A stretch of 64,000 bases of DNA. Source: Paralvinella palmiformis. Taxonomy: Eukaryota; Annelida; Polychaeta; Terebellida; Alvinellidae. Under the pieces are notes generated by a model, which had not been told where the DNA came from, ran no database searches, and saw nothing but the letters and a program-made list of their open reading frames with translations. The stretch is from NCBI GenBank assembly GCA_025642065.1, contig JAODUP010001454.1:1-64000 (forward strand), in the 5' to 3' direction. Below are positions 35,026 to 48,331 of this stretch, in pieces. The position numbers and the translations under genes are program-made. Position 1 is the stretch's first letter; each line of letters begins with the position of its first letter.

Positions 35026-35758
35026 AAGTGAGTCATTGCTTGTGTTATACCAAACTTTCACTGCATATTTATGTACATAAACAAAACTATACATTAACAA
35101 AACTAAGCATATATAAACGTAGTCAGATCTAAACCTCTCATTTGTTAAAAACATAGTTTGCAGTAGAAAAGGTTAATTGTTATTGAAAACTACTTCTTTT
35201 CTTACTAAATTGCAGAAATAAATGACATTTTTCTTACGTACAAAAAACGGTGTTAGGCTAAATTCACAAAGTTTCAGAAAGGTGCTATGTATGATCCTAA
35301 TTATTTAAGTAATTGAGTTATTCTTATCATATATCATACTATTATACAAATATTGACCTTTGTAAGGTGGGTAGGTGTTAATATTGTTCAAGCAAAATGC
35401 GTATTCACTAAAATCTATATATGTTGGGGTTTTTTTCTATCTTTCTTTCATACTCTTCTACCTCTATGAATAGCTGAATATGATTTTCAATGTTAAGATT
35501 CAAGTTCAGATCGAAGTTTTCAATATCCATTTCAGACGAAGCCGATAATCTGCTTCACCCTATATATCTTGTTAATTATTATTTTTATATGAACGTGCTG
35601 ATGTGGTTTTATACTGATAGACACACCCCATCGTAACTTTAGAGTTGTATTCTTTATCTAGGAAGTCGTTCACGTGGGACAAATGGACATCAGTCCACCA
35701 AATAAATAAGCTCTTTGAAAAACAAATATATACATAGCCAACCATTGATGAACCCCGA
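35026..35758. other. No feature seen
   Basis: AT-rich, no supported gene. Confidence 0.5.
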
Positions 35759-35759
35759 T

Positions 35760-35761
<2 letters not shown>

Positions 35762-35795
<34 letters not shown>

Positions 35796-36570
35796 TATTA
35801 TTATTATTATTATTATTATATATTTATATAACACCTTCTTCAACTTTAATTGTTTTAATGCGCTTTACATTTAAAACATAATTAAAACAAATCTTGGGCT
35901 CATATAGATCAAATACATTTCATAAATAATAAACTGGATTAAAAATATAAATACGCCAATTTAAATAAATGGGTTTTAAGAACCTTCAAAATATGTCTTT
36001 ACATGCTGCGAGGTTAGTGTTGTTTGTCAACTCGTTCCACAGCCTGATAGCTGATGCTCTGAAGGATTTATCTCCGTATTATTGTTGTATGGCTTCCTGG
36101 TATCCTCAACATTGAGAAGGACTCAGATCGGAGCATTTTCACTGGTATATATGTTACGATCAGATCGCTTAGATACAGTGGTGCTCTTCCACTCAAGAAT
36201 GTAATGCTTGAAACAGGATCTTCTAAAGTGATCTGAAACATCCAGGAAGCCAGTACAGCTGCAAGAAAACTTATGTTATATGTTATCTTTTTCGAGTGTG
36301 TACGACCAGACGTGTATAACCATTCTGCACTCGCTGTAGTCGGTTTGTCAAAGATAGGGGAATATTATATAACACTGCATTGCCATAGCCCAGTCTCCCA
36401 AATAATAAGGGTTTTGAGAAAAGTCTTGTAGGTCTCATCATTTATGCACTTACGAATGGGTTTTATATTTCTTATTTGATAATAACATGACTTACATATA
36501 TAATTCATCTGCTTCTCTAATTCTAGAGTATTACCTAATATAAGCCTTAGATGTTACGTTCTAGCATTAT
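35762..36570 (-). pseudogene. CR1/L2-type LINE 3' portion with (ATT)n tail
   Basis: On the minus strand from 36570 down, the region after the palm of an L2-like reverse transcriptase is visible across frames: ICKSCYYQIRNIKPIRKCIN then DETYKTFL; a TSGRTHSKKIT piece; then GRAPLYLSDLIVTYIPVKML, RSESFSMLRIPGS and VLKTHLFKLAY. These match the order Y-x-LR-x-I-x-x-IR, APLYLSDL, LRS and FK-x-x-LKTHLF of the family's C-terminus. It ends in a GCGCATTAAA-type stretch (35858-35865 on plus) and an (AAT)n/(ATT)n block at 35762-35820, the expected 3' tail. The 5' part is missing, as is usual for truncated insertions. Confidence 0.8.
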
Positions 36571-37100
36571 TGTTGTAAATTGAATCGGTATAAAACGAAC
36601 TCATAATATAACGTAATGGGGGGATTCGTTCCAGACATCCAAAAATAAACTTTTGTATTCAATCAAACCATGTTCATATATTTTCTGCGATATCAATTTA
36701 CCCAAAATAATTATTTTCATGTTACGTTGACATGAAATGGCAAATAATAACTTATTATTACATGGATAAAGTGTAAATCATTGTCAAGATACTACTCACC
36801 AATACCTCTGTATCTGAAGGGGACCTAGACTTTATATAACGGCAACTTAAGGGTTATTCAACAGTGATAATGGATATTGTTACCAATATTGGCCGAGTTG
36901 AGGCTTATTTTTAATTTATCTTTGCTTAAATAATTAATCGTAGGATAGAAAAGGGTGTTAAAATACAATGTGCTTAGACCAATAATACCTGTAATATTCT
37001 TAACATTGTTACTGCTTAATAAGAGACATAAGAGAGGTTTTCCATTATAATTAGATTTCAATATGACGTATTTATCATTTCCAGTGAATCATAATCAACT
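36571..37100. other. No feature seen
   Basis: AT-rich; the minus frame 37061-36858 has no recognisable features. Confidence 0.5.
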
Positions 37101-37104
37101 GTGT

Positions 37105-37378
37105 CTAAGGATGTATATGTGTCTGTGTGTGTATATGATTATATATGTGATTATATATGTGATTATGATATTGTTTTTATATATGCGTGCATGTGCTTGT
37201 GTGTGTATGTATGTATGTATATGTGTGTGTGCTGTCTGGAAATGTGTTTTTGTGTGTACGTGTATGTGTGTGTAAGTGTGTATGTATGGGTATATGTGTG
37301 TGGTGTGTGTGTTTTGTGTGGGTATGTGGGTATGTTCCTGTGTATGTTTGTGAGCGTGTTTATATGTTTGTGTAAAAC
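37105..37378 (+). repeat. Degenerate (TG)n/(TATG)n tract
   Basis: About 270 bp dominated by TG, TATG and TTTG units, decayed throughout. Confidence 0.85.
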
Positions 37379-37421
37379 AGCGAAGGAGACCTTTACAAGA
37401 AATATAATTACTCAAATACAA

Positions 37422-37422
<1 letters not shown>

Positions 37423-37460
<38 letters not shown>
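37423..37460. repeat. (AT)n microsatellite at the start of A2
   Basis: About 38 bp of AT directly before the family A left end. Confidence 0.95.
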
Positions 37461-37462
<2 letters not shown>

Positions 37463-38850
37463 CCGATGGTTACACATACAAGTATATTGCGATTTAAAGG
37501 AAACAGAAAATAGCTAGGCACTATTCAAGTAGTCGTACTGCCCTATGTGACACTAGAAAGGTATAGTATAATGAGAACACAGTATAATCAGAGGTGTCAA
37601 GTTTTATCGTTAGTGCCATCACTAACACATTTACGATCATACCACTTTACGATGTTCTCTTTACAAACCACAAACACTATATTTTATCATTGTTCTTTCT
37701 CCTTAACGACTTCACACAACTTAGTTGCATATATCACAATATCATATTCACGATAAGAAGCCAAACGGATATGATAGACAACTCATATAGTAGGAGGTTA
37801 TGTTGTAACTGACTTCATAAGATTAATCTAGAGAGGAGACAAATTTGCCTTTCTATTGCTTATGACTCGATTATTTGGCTGTTTTATCGGCAATTGGGGT
37901 ATATACTTGAGGTAAGTAAATACGCAATGGAGATTCGTCCAACTCTAACATACCGTTGTATTGATGGATTAACTACATACATAGTACTTGCGCTGTTGAC
38001 AGGATATTGAAATCAATCAAAAAACAATTAATCAATCAATCAATCAATCAATTACTGTATTAATCAGGCATTAAACCAACCAATCAATCAATTAATCAAC
38101 CAATCAGCAATAAACCAGTCAGTTAGTAATCGCCCAGTTCACTGAAGGCCAGTCTAATAAACTTAATCAGTTAGATTTTTCACTGACTGACTGTCGGACT
38201 ATTTCAGTGAGTCATCACCTAGAGATAGGATTGTAGTGTGTTCCAATTACTATCCATAAATTACTTACTAAGAAATCAGATGCACCAATAATAAAGCCAT
38301 CAAATTTAATCAATTGAGTTCAGTCTGTCACGACATTCATAATAGAAGTTTACTAAATAATCTCAATGTAGTACACACGCGAAGGTCATGGATCAGGATC
38401 TTTCATTCTATTATATCTGTGGAGTTATAGAGAAAATCAATGTCTGTACACAAAATGATTCCATTTGTCATCGTTCATCATTGTCATATTATTTTTAATA
38501 TTATTTTGTCATGGCCTAGTACCGTTTTCGTCAACTATGGCTCAACGAACAGTTAACAAATGATATGAGAAATAATGCTGATCTTTGACTGCATCTTAAA
38601 CAAGGTAAGTTAATTGGCCGAGATATCTCTGAAAGTAATAACACGAAGTAAAATATGAAACACTCTCTAGACGTAGCTGAATTAGGACTTGAATCTATTG
38701 TCTAGAGATCTGGGGTCATCTGACAAATCAATTAAGTCATCGATCCATCTCATGAAAGAGTCGTAAAAGATAGATATGAGGTTGTGATTTTGTTATCAGT
38801 GTAGAGTAATGACTAATTTGTTGCTGCTTGATAAAGTGTATATGTTTATT
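37461..38850 (+). repeat. Dispersed repeat family A, copy A2
   Basis: Collinear with A1 over its whole length. Shared blocks: AAGTATATTGCGATTTAAAG at the left; TCAATCAATCAATCAATCAA core at 38033-38055; TTTTCACTGACTGACTG...TTTCAGTGAGTCATCA (38178-38217); AATTGAGTTCAGTCTGTCAC; ACACGCGAAGGTCATGGATC; TGCTTGATAAAGTGTATATG at the right. The core is more repetitive here than in A1. A2 has lost about 10 bp after AATAGAAGTTT compared with A1. Confidence 0.85.
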
Positions 38851-38972
38851 TAATGTTTTTTATATGTATTTATATATTTGTGTATGTATGTGTATGTTAT
38901 TTGTATATATATGTAGTTGTATGCGTATTGCGTGTATGTATATATATGTGTGTAGGAACAATATATGAATAC

Positions 38973-38974
<2 letters not shown>

Positions 38975-39069
<95 letters not shown>
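38975..39069. repeat. (AT)n microsatellite
   Basis: About 95 bp of pure AT, just right of A2 and a TG/TATG-rich stretch (38870-38955). Confidence 0.97.
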
Positions 39070-39071
<2 letters not shown>

Positions 39072-39745
39072 TATATGATGTGGCCTCTTAGTGATAGTTT
39101 TCCTCCCTTTGAAAATAATTTCTGAACTAAAGTTATTTTCGATTTCTGGGCAAGATTCTGTAAGAAAGGAAAATGCTTATTGGCTAAAGTTACCTTATCT
39201 ACATTAAATGTAGTTGAGGTTGACGTATTAGATTTATTTTTTTGTTTTTACATTATATGTTTAATACATTAATACTCACAACACACATCAACTTATGAGA
39301 GATAAGCTGCGTGTTTATCAACAGTAGCCGGATATTAATTACTCAGTGAGGTTGCAAAACGTGAGATGTAATTTAGTAATAAACATATAATTTATTATCG
39401 GTAAATTAATGGAGTGCTTGATGGATTAATGGGTAGAAGGGTGTATGGTGCATTTATTCATGTATGATTATGTTAATGAATACATTCGGAAAATTACGGA
39501 ACCGATAAATTTCGGGGATGGTCAAAGGTTACATTTGAATAAAGGAATAGGAAACACTGTTATTAACATTTGGTAGTCTATTAATGCATGACTGTCTTGA
39601 GGAATAACCGACGTTTGTTAGATAAACAATTGTATTTGTTTGTTTTACTGAAGGGAATATAAACTACAGTAAAAAGTTGGAATAACAGTAGGGAAATATT
39701 CAAATATATATATATATATATAGGTATAATGGGTGTTGAAAATAA
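39070..39745. other. No feature seen
   Basis: AT-rich; a short (AT)n at 39704-39722. Confidence 0.5.
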
Positions 39746-39749
39746 GTCT

Positions 39750-40330
39750 GATTGTGGAGTGAGTGAATACGTGAGCGAGTGAGTGATTGAGTAAGGGTTT
39801 AAATGACTGAGTGGGTGAGAAAATGAGTCAGTCAGTCAGTTAGTGAACTTGAGTGTATTTGAGTGTATGATTGAGTGAGTGAGTATGTCAGGCTTTTATT
39901 CGGGCAGTATGTAAGTAAATCCATCATAATCAATCAATCATAATCCGACTACTTCAGTCTAAAGAGGGAATGTATATAACCCTCTAAATCAGTACACATC
40001 AAAACAGGACAAAACCTGCCGCTATTTATCATTTGATTGTGCTATACATCAAAGGCAGTAACCATTTATCCCAATACCACTTTTTATTATATTGTATGTT
40101 TCAAGTAGGCTTTGATCTAGGTGTTTGGTTGAATGTCTTTCTTCAGTGTGCCGTACTAATCAGTTTTATTTATGTATAGAATCTTTATTTCTTTATTTGA
40201 TGACAACTCTGTTCATGTTGTTTGATATTCTACAGGAGTATCTGTAATTGTAGCGAGGAGTTATGATACTTCACAAGATTATCTTTTGGTTTTGGAAAAT
40301 GTCATAGAAATACAAATACTACTCTATCGA
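39750..40330 (+). repeat. Dispersed repeat family C, copy 1
   Basis: A GAGT/CAGT tetranucleotide tract (39755-39895) is followed by about 430 bp that align with 56350-56790: shared blocks include AAATCAGTACACATCAAAA versus AAATCAATATACCTCAAAA, GCTATACATCAAAGG versus TCTATGCATCAAAGG, TAGGCTTTGATCT, GATGTTGTTTGAT-like and AGTATCTGTAATTGT. It is non-coding. Same architecture as families A and B but with different flanks. Confidence 0.75.
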
Positions 40331-40479
40331 TCTCGACGATTAACATTCTATTATAGTATCGATTTAGATGACGAATTTACTTTTCTTGTCCTCAAGATTA
40401 TGCTACTTTAATATTTATTAGCTTCTTTATTGCTGGTTATTTAATTAGATACAGGCTTTCTTTGAAACATATTATATAT

Positions 40480-40650
40480 TAATACTATTGTTATTATTAC
40501 TATAATACCAAATCTATAAAGCGCTCTCGTCATACTTAAAGCCTGTTCAAAAGCGATGTACACGAACTTATGAAAAACAATATATATAAGATATAATACA
40601 TTTAAAACGATTATTATCATATACTAGTATATTATAAATATATATATATA

Positions 40651-40738
<88 letters not shown>

Positions 40739-40979
40739 CTGACCAAGAAAAAGAAGAACAAAAGAAATTAAACATCAAATTGGCTGGAAAATAAATGCAT
40801 TTTCAGCAATATCTTTAGAACGTTTAGTGTTTTGGATTTACGAATGTGAGCTGAGAGTATTTTCCATAACTTGGCTGCAGAACACTGAAATTGTCTTTCG
40901 ACCTAGCTAGATGTTCTAACCCTTGAAACCACTGATGTCACTGAACCTATGGAACGTAGTGTTTTTCTTGGTTGATAAA

Positions 40980-40985
<6 letters not shown>
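40480..40985 (-). pseudogene. CR1/L2-type LINE 3' end, split by an (AT)n array
   Basis: The minus strand from 40980 reads RKTLRSIGSVTSVVSRVRTS, then ERQFQCSAAKLWKILSAHIR and KSKTLNVLKILLKMHLFS. These fit the C-terminal block of L2-like polyproteins (AA-x-LWN-x-LP-x-x-IR, then F-x-x-LKTHLF). The 107-bp (AT)n array at 40631-40737 follows, then the 3' end with an AGCGCTTTATAGATTTGGTA motif near 40512-40531 and TAATAATAAC beyond. The microsatellite is either inserted in or expanded from the 3' UTR. Confidence 0.7.
40631..40737. repeat. (AT)n microsatellite
   Basis: About 107 bp with two AAT slips at the left; the longest AT array in the window. Confidence 0.97.
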
Positions 40986-41014
<29 letters not shown>

Positions 41015-41023
41015 TATATATAT
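40983..41023. repeat. (AT)n microsatellite
   Basis: About 41 bp of AT with one AA slip. Confidence 0.95.
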
Positions 41024-42230
41024 GGATGTTTGTTAATCCGGTAGAATCTTATACGATATGTGGCAGACCCTCAGAAAATGAATAATAATGGTTTACATTA
41101 ATGAATAATAATGCCATTAGTTGTTAATGGTTAATAACATATTTAAATACTCAGCTAATTTAGCAATTCGGTTTCAAGTCAATTTTATGTCAATTATAAT
41201 CAGGTCGGTTAAAGAATTATAATTAATCTGTCTTATTTTCTAATACGGACACTTATCAAATATAAAATAATACCAATTAATCGCCTTGTCGTTATAAATG
41301 TTGAAACAACCTGCAGCGTCTATGTCTATGTATATTTTAAAGACATGCGTATATATAATATAATATTGTTTCTTTTGTTCTTGTTACTATTCTATTATTT
41401 TGTCATTCTTATATATTCCATCGTACTACATAAGTATTGTATCAATATATATTTACTCTATTTAGGCGTATTATAGATTAACGAAACTAGTAGATATAAC
41501 CATTAATGGAGCGCTTCATTATACCTCAAAGTATAGTTTGTACTAGAGCTTATTTTGTATTTATTTTATTTCATGGTATTATTACTATTGCGTTTACAGG
41601 TTCTGTTGAATGGCTTCCTTTGTATAAAGCTAGTGTTGTGTGGGATACTGATCGGCTTCATATCATTATTATTTCACAAGGTACCGAAACTACACATTTC
41701 ACAAGTTAGTACATTAGCTTGTGCAGCTGACAGCATTTACGAAGTCAAATAACTAAGATGATCTACAACTACTGATAAAGGCCATTTGTACATTTGCTTG
41801 ATCTCCTCAATATAAAGCCATAGTCAAGCTAAGGTATATGCGGCGTTGTAAAGGAGTGAAGGTCCATTAGTAGTTATCAGGCCATACCTATAATGATATC
41901 ATTAACTTCATATGTTCAGACTTATATATATATAATGAATATAGAGATTAAAAGGGAATAAAGCATAAAGCCATTTACTTTCATGTGCAATTATACTGAT
42001 ATCAGCTAGTTTTAATATAATTAACTGATGTTGATAACTGGTAGATTGTGTTAAGGTAGAAGCAGTCCCATTAATTTGTGTTGATAAATAAAACAACTGT
42101 ATTTATCTGAACTTTATATGGCTAAGTGGCCCACTAGTAACTACTAATATTAATACATATCACTGTCATCCTAATGATATACCCATATGCTATTCAGAAT
42201 GGCTTACATCCGACAGTTTGGTAGATAGCT
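41024..42230. other. No feature seen
   Basis: AT-rich; frames at 41506-41752 have no recognisable motif. Confidence 0.5.
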
Positions 42231-42234
42231 TAAT

Positions 42235-42345
42235 ATCTAAACGGAGTTCCATAGGTCATGTCTAGAAACAATTAGTTTATGTTGCCATTAAGACATATAA
42301 TTAATGGAGCTTGTTTGTGGTGGGACTAAATGTTAGGAGAATTCC
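42235..42345 (+). repeat. Family B left-flank fragment
   Basis: Aligns with 17940-18050: both have TAGGTC, then AAAC..TTAG, GCCATTAAGA or GACATTAAGA, ATATAATTA, TGGAG, CTTGTT and TAAATGTTA or GTAAATGTTA, in the same order. Confidence 0.6.
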
Positions 42346-42739
42346 ATCATAAAATGTATGTATCTTATCAGAAGATGTGTTGGCGTCATGCATAACCAGA
42401 AGAAAGCAAATATTACAGCATTTGTAGAGACCGTTCAAGTTTGGTAACTGATTCACTGGCAAATGTGCCATTAGTGCCTAAGCCTCGTGGTCATGCTGTA
42501 AGTTGTATATTATTTCAACGCAGATGTCATTATGAGATACATCATATCTTTGATAAGTGATGTTAGCCAAGAACTCTTGTACATACGCCAATAAGGCACT
42601 TTAAGTTATACTTATGTCAACTAAATAGCACCTTGAATGTTTCACATGCACAAAGGAATTAATTTTGTACTATTTGAAATAAATCAAAACCAGTGCTTCA
42701 CCATAACTTATCATTTCATATAAATGCTGTAGTTACTAT

Positions 42740-42915
42740 CTTTACCATTCACGCACCTTACCACTTGTTTAATTAATCACTTGTTCAATTATCCATCCGT
42801 TCATTGGCCGTCTCGCTAACTCATTTACTCACTCTATCATGCACTAACTCGCTTTCTGACTGACTCAATCATTCATACAATCTTCAAAGCACTCATTCAT
42901 TCAATTAGCAACCAA
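42740..42915 (-). repeat. Tetranucleotide tract in inverted orientation (ACTC/CATT units)
   Basis: CTCA, CACT, CATT and CAAT units over about 170 bp, the reverse complement of the GAGT-type tracts elsewhere. Confidence 0.7.
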
Positions 42916-42920
42916 AGAAA

Positions 42921-44085
42921 GCAATTAACTAATTGAGGAAACAATAAAAAGTTCAGGTGTATATATTTAGATCAATAAATACAGTAAAAACAATGAGTAA
43001 CATGTGTTCGTTACTCACTTGGTAACTCATTATATTACATATTATATTATTTTGAGTTTTATTCAAAATGATATTGAATATTTTTATATAATTTTAAAGC
43101 GTTATCAAAGGTATATCAAATTGTACTATTTGATGATTTTGTTTTCTAATTTTAACCTCATCTTTGGGAGGTATTTCTGTATTTGTTCTACGACGAGTCA
43201 AATACTGATGATAAATTATATCAGGTTTGTTTGTGTTATATCATCATATATAAACTGTATTACCAATTATAGATGAAAGTATATAACACAAGGCGATATT
43301 AGTTCTGAAATCCGATGGGTATAGACACAAAATACGATTCACGTGATATTACCTTTTAGTAAACAAAGTAACACTCTCTTGAATTTGGGAAAGTAGAAGA
43401 AATAAGGAAAACTGGCTGGGGAATGATGTCCAATAAATCCAGATTAGTGCAAGCAACACAAATGTAAAACTAACTCCATAGGGATACAGGCTTCTAAGAT
43501 ACATGTGTCGAATTGATATATAGTTAATGACTATGACATTTGTTGTTGCTCAGGGTTGATAAGATAGGGATATGTAAAGATAAATTGGTCTATCAATACA
43601 TTCATGGCTATTTGTATGAAATATAGCGGATATGGCGCTTGTTATTATTGTGGTTGTCATGAGAAGTTTCGTTTTATTTTCTGTACATATTAAATGAGTG
43701 ATTCAGCTACATAGTTAGTCAGAGAATCAGTAATTCACTGAGCCAGTGAATATGGCAGTCAATTCAGAAGAACGCCAAATAATTATTTTGATTCAAATAA
43801 AATAATAAAATATATCTTGCTTAGATACCCTAGCACTCAGTAGTTTGGATACACGAAACCGGATCTTGTACAGTGAACGGAGCATTATGTGAAGCTATTT
43901 GGGCACGACCAAAATTAGTGTCGTATGTTCCCTTTTCTAATGGGCATTACCAGGTGTTCAACAAAGCTTTGCCTATCATTGAATATTAGGGAATTTTATT
44001 CAAACTTAATCCATATTTTTACATTTTAAATCCCATTTGTGAATTCATGGTTGTCTGTAAAATAATCCGCCAGTGGTAAAATATG
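42921..44085. other. No feature seen
   Basis: AT-rich; a short GAGT/CAGT-like patch at 43693-43770. The frame 43004-43276 is Tyr/Ile-rich and looks like chance. Confidence 0.45.
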
Positions 44086-44089
44086 TTTG

Positions 44090-44232
44090 ATGAGTGAGTG
44101 AGTGCGTGCATGCGTGCGTGCGTGCGTGCATGTATGCGTGCGTGCGTGCGTGCGTGAGTGAGTTAATCAGGCTGTCAGTCAGTCAATCAGTCAATCAGCC
44201 AGTCAGTCAATCAGCCAGTCAGTCAGCGATTT
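44090..44232 (+). repeat. (GAGT)n(TGCG)n(CAGT)n compound tetranucleotide array
   Basis: GAGT units, then about 60 bp of TGCG with TGCA variants (44104-44156), then GAGT and a run of CAGT/CAAT units to 44230. A CpG-rich tetranucleotide run is unusual in this AT-rich DNA. Confidence 0.95.
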
Positions 44233-44244
44233 AATTTGTGTTTG

Positions 44245-44460
44245 ACTTTACAATCAACTAAGTGATCAAACAAGCAAAGGCGTGGTTAGTCAATAAGTAT
44301 ATAATTAGAGAAGACCTATTATATTACTTGCTAAAGTTACTAAAGCTTGTCATCTTAACTACCTTTCTTTACTTATACTACTTGACATCTGATTGATTCG
44401 CGTAATCTCAGTAGTACCACTTTGTTGTCAAATATCAATAGTTTTCTATTTAATGTAGAA
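44245..44460 (+). repeat. Family B right flank, second copy
   Basis: 44375-44450 matches 18835-18910 (CTGACATCTGATTGATT versus TTGACATCTGATTGATT, then TAAT, TCA, CACT and TCAA blocks). Directly follows the tetranucleotide array, as in copy 1. Confidence 0.6.
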
Positions 44461-45465
44461 TCTTCTTTACCATAATCAGAATAAAGGCATGGCAGACCAG
44501 ATAATGGTGAACTTCCGAAATAAATGGATCATGGAGAATAGTGTTAGGTAAAAACAGGCAATCAACTCGACTTTGTGAAATATAATAATAACTGAATCTA
44601 CATTACCAATTAGCATTTGTAACAAGTCATGAACTTCTACATAGTTGCACGTTATTGTATAAATGTAAACAAAACGTGAAAAAAAGGTTTAGTGCACAGT
44701 GAAAGATATGTAACTGGGTAAGAGTGATTGAAACACTATAAATTTCATTAGAAATTATAGTTTATTCTCAAACTTGAATAATGGCTACCATGAATCCAGT
44801 TTTATTTTATAAACTTTATATAATATTAAAACATTTATTAGATGTTTTTATATTATGTGCTTGTAGTTACAGTATTTACAGTATGTCCTATTTAAACACT
44901 AAATTCCTTCTATCGGCCGTTAACTGATAACAAAAAATTCCAAGACTTCCAAAAGAGAAGTAGGAATGATTGAGTTAAGAGTACGTGAGGGAGTGAGTGA
45001 ATAAACGTATCTGTATGCCAGACTGTCTGGCTGACCTTCTCTTGGGCAATCAGTAAGCTCATTAATTCACTGAGGCACTGATCTCATACTTAAGCTAAGT
45101 GTTTAAATGACGCTTTTTAACGCCGAAATAACAGACATTTCATTAAATTTGGTTCACTTTCTACCTAACTCCTACATTACACAATTACTTTCTGTTAAGA
45201 AATGTTTAGGTGGAAATATTTGTTTTCGAACCCTAGATATATTAATATAGTGTGTCTCTTCAGTAAGGTATGAGATGCGCTGTTTAAGACTTCGGCTATC
45301 AGTGAGAGGTAAATATCAACGTCAAATAATAGTTTATTACCAAAACATCCTGTAATTATACCTAATGAAATATAAAACATTAAAGTTTCTATTTTGACAC
45401 TTCATCCAAGTGTTTTTATGAATATTCCTTCCTAGACAATATTTGACATTTTCATTCATCTAACT
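44461..45465. other. No gene seen; small GAGT/CAGT patch at 44970-45080
   Basis: AT-rich. The short GAGT/CAGT-like patch may mark another decayed tetranucleotide-core repeat. Confidence 0.45.
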
Positions 45466-45468
45466 AGA

Positions 45469-46740
<1,272 letters not shown>

Positions 46741-46754
46741 TATCACCAAATCTG

Positions 46755-46796
46755 TGTTTGTGTGTGCGGGTATGCCTGAATGTACGTGTATGCACA

Positions 46797-46866
<70 letters not shown>

Positions 46867-46962
46867 ATGTGGCGTGTGTGTTTGTATACGTGTGTGTATG
46901 TGTGTATATATATGTGTGTATGTATTGTGCGCGTGTGTGTGAGTGTGTATGTGTTTGTTTAG
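46755..46962 (+). repeat. (TG)n(AT)n(TG)n compound microsatellite
   Basis: A TG-rich lead, about 64 bp AT (46800-46863), then TG/TATG units to 46962. Confidence 0.95.
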
Positions 46963-47062
46963 CATACGTATATTTGTTCACACAATCAAAACCAAATATC
47001 CAGTTAGCACTTATTATATATGATTATTTCTGGACGCTTTTCTTAAAATAATTTTACTCAGG

Positions 47063-47275
47063 ATGCGTTCTAGTTCTGACTTGACAAATTTCCAAGAAGA
47101 TAACAAGCTTCATTGTTATCTTGCAGTAGATCAGTATATTTTATGTAAGATGCTTAGTAGTTTATCTAGGCCATCAGCCGTTATTGCTATTAATATCTCC
47201 AATACTCCTGTTATCGCCCGATTTGCTCGAGTGATTGATTACTGTCCAAAAGGTGCGATGACAGTTAACACGTGA
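47063..47275 (+). CDS. Unrecognised open frame beside the A-rich segment
   Basis: Seventy codons with a mixed composition (for example FQEDNKLHCYLAVDQYILCK, then SRPSAVIAINIS) that looks more protein-like than most chance frames here. It stops just before the A-rich segment. No family recognised; it could be part of the same insertion. Confidence 0.2.
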   Translation: MRSSSDLTNFQEDNKLHCYLAVDQYILCKMLSSLSRPSAVIAINISNTPVIARFARVIDYCPKGAMTVNT

Positions 47276-47279
47276 TCAT

Positions 47280-48112
47280 CCATCAACCGTCTTTCGCCAG
47301 TCGTCAACTCTAAAGTGGCTAAAAGTGCCGTCATGAAGAGGTGAGGAGATAACACATCTATAAACAACGACTAAAATAATTGTGGATTAAGGGTAATTAA
47401 AGCAGAATAAACAACATGCTAAAGTATGGTCATCATTCTTGACGTAAAATGGAAATATTCCTCAACCTACCAGAAGATAAGAACATTGTAGAGAATGAAA
47501 GAGCACCAAGAAAGAAGATAAATTAGATAGCTGGGTTATGTCACTTACAAAAGACAACGCTTAATTAAAAAAGAAGCAAATATCATTTATGTGACTGAGA
47601 ATGTATCTGAAAAGCAACCATGATGAAACATTATGCTTTAAATGGTCACGAGACAAACCCTCACCACATGATTCAGCATTGATATAGGAATGACGAACCC
47701 CTCACTGAGTAGAGTATATAATGCGCTAAATTTAAGAACACATTTTTACAAAATCAATCAGATTAAAACGATACAAAATAGATAGAAGCCATAACCACAA
47801 CAGCCATATACTCATGAGCACTAATCTCACACTGAATCGACTCAATCTGTTGCAACTGATGCTGATGATGTGCGTACTATTATGAGAAAGCCACCACCAT
47901 ATGATCCGTCAATAACACTCAGCATAGCATCTCTCTCAATATAAATCACGTCGTTAAAAAGACTTCTCGAAACTGTGTTATGAAGTGTAAAGAATATTGA
48001 AGTAAAGAAGCAGTAACAAAGATATTGAAAACAAATGCATAACGGTGTTGAGAATTTGTTTTTATGACTCAAGATTTTGATAAACTATCATGGAATAGCT
48101 TTCCTCAACTAT

Positions 48113-48154
<42 letters not shown>

Positions 48155-48330
48155 AGGAAGTAGCTTGGTAAAGGACATTGACTAAATTGATTAATAGCCC
48201 CAAGATAAAGGATATTAGAAACATCAACACTAATGATCTATCCAAAGACAACAAATAATAGACAGTGACGTGACAACTGCATAACCATACCACCTGTCTC
48301 TGTTGCTAATAATGTAGATAATTACGGCAA
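47280..48330 (+). pseudogene. A-rich, compositionally distinct segment with decayed frames
   Basis: The plus strand is markedly rich in A and poor in T compared with neighbours, and coding-like pieces appear in several frames, such as SLSRVYNALNLRTHFYKIN at about 47690-47750 and ATDADDVRTIMRKPPPYDPS at about 47846-47905. None can be assigned. The strand bias continues through the dUTPase-like frame to about 49000, so I treat 47.3-49.0 kb as one inserted, decayed element. An (AT)n at 48115-48150 interrupts it. Confidence 0.4.
48115..48150. repeat. (AT)n microsatellite
   Basis: About 36 bp of AT. Confidence 0.95.
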
Positions 48331-48331
48331 T

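Noticed and set aside
37981..38110. Possible CRISPR-like array because of regularly spaced CAATCAAT units
   Set aside because: It is a degenerate tetranucleotide tract with no spacers of constant length; the sequence is from an animal genome.
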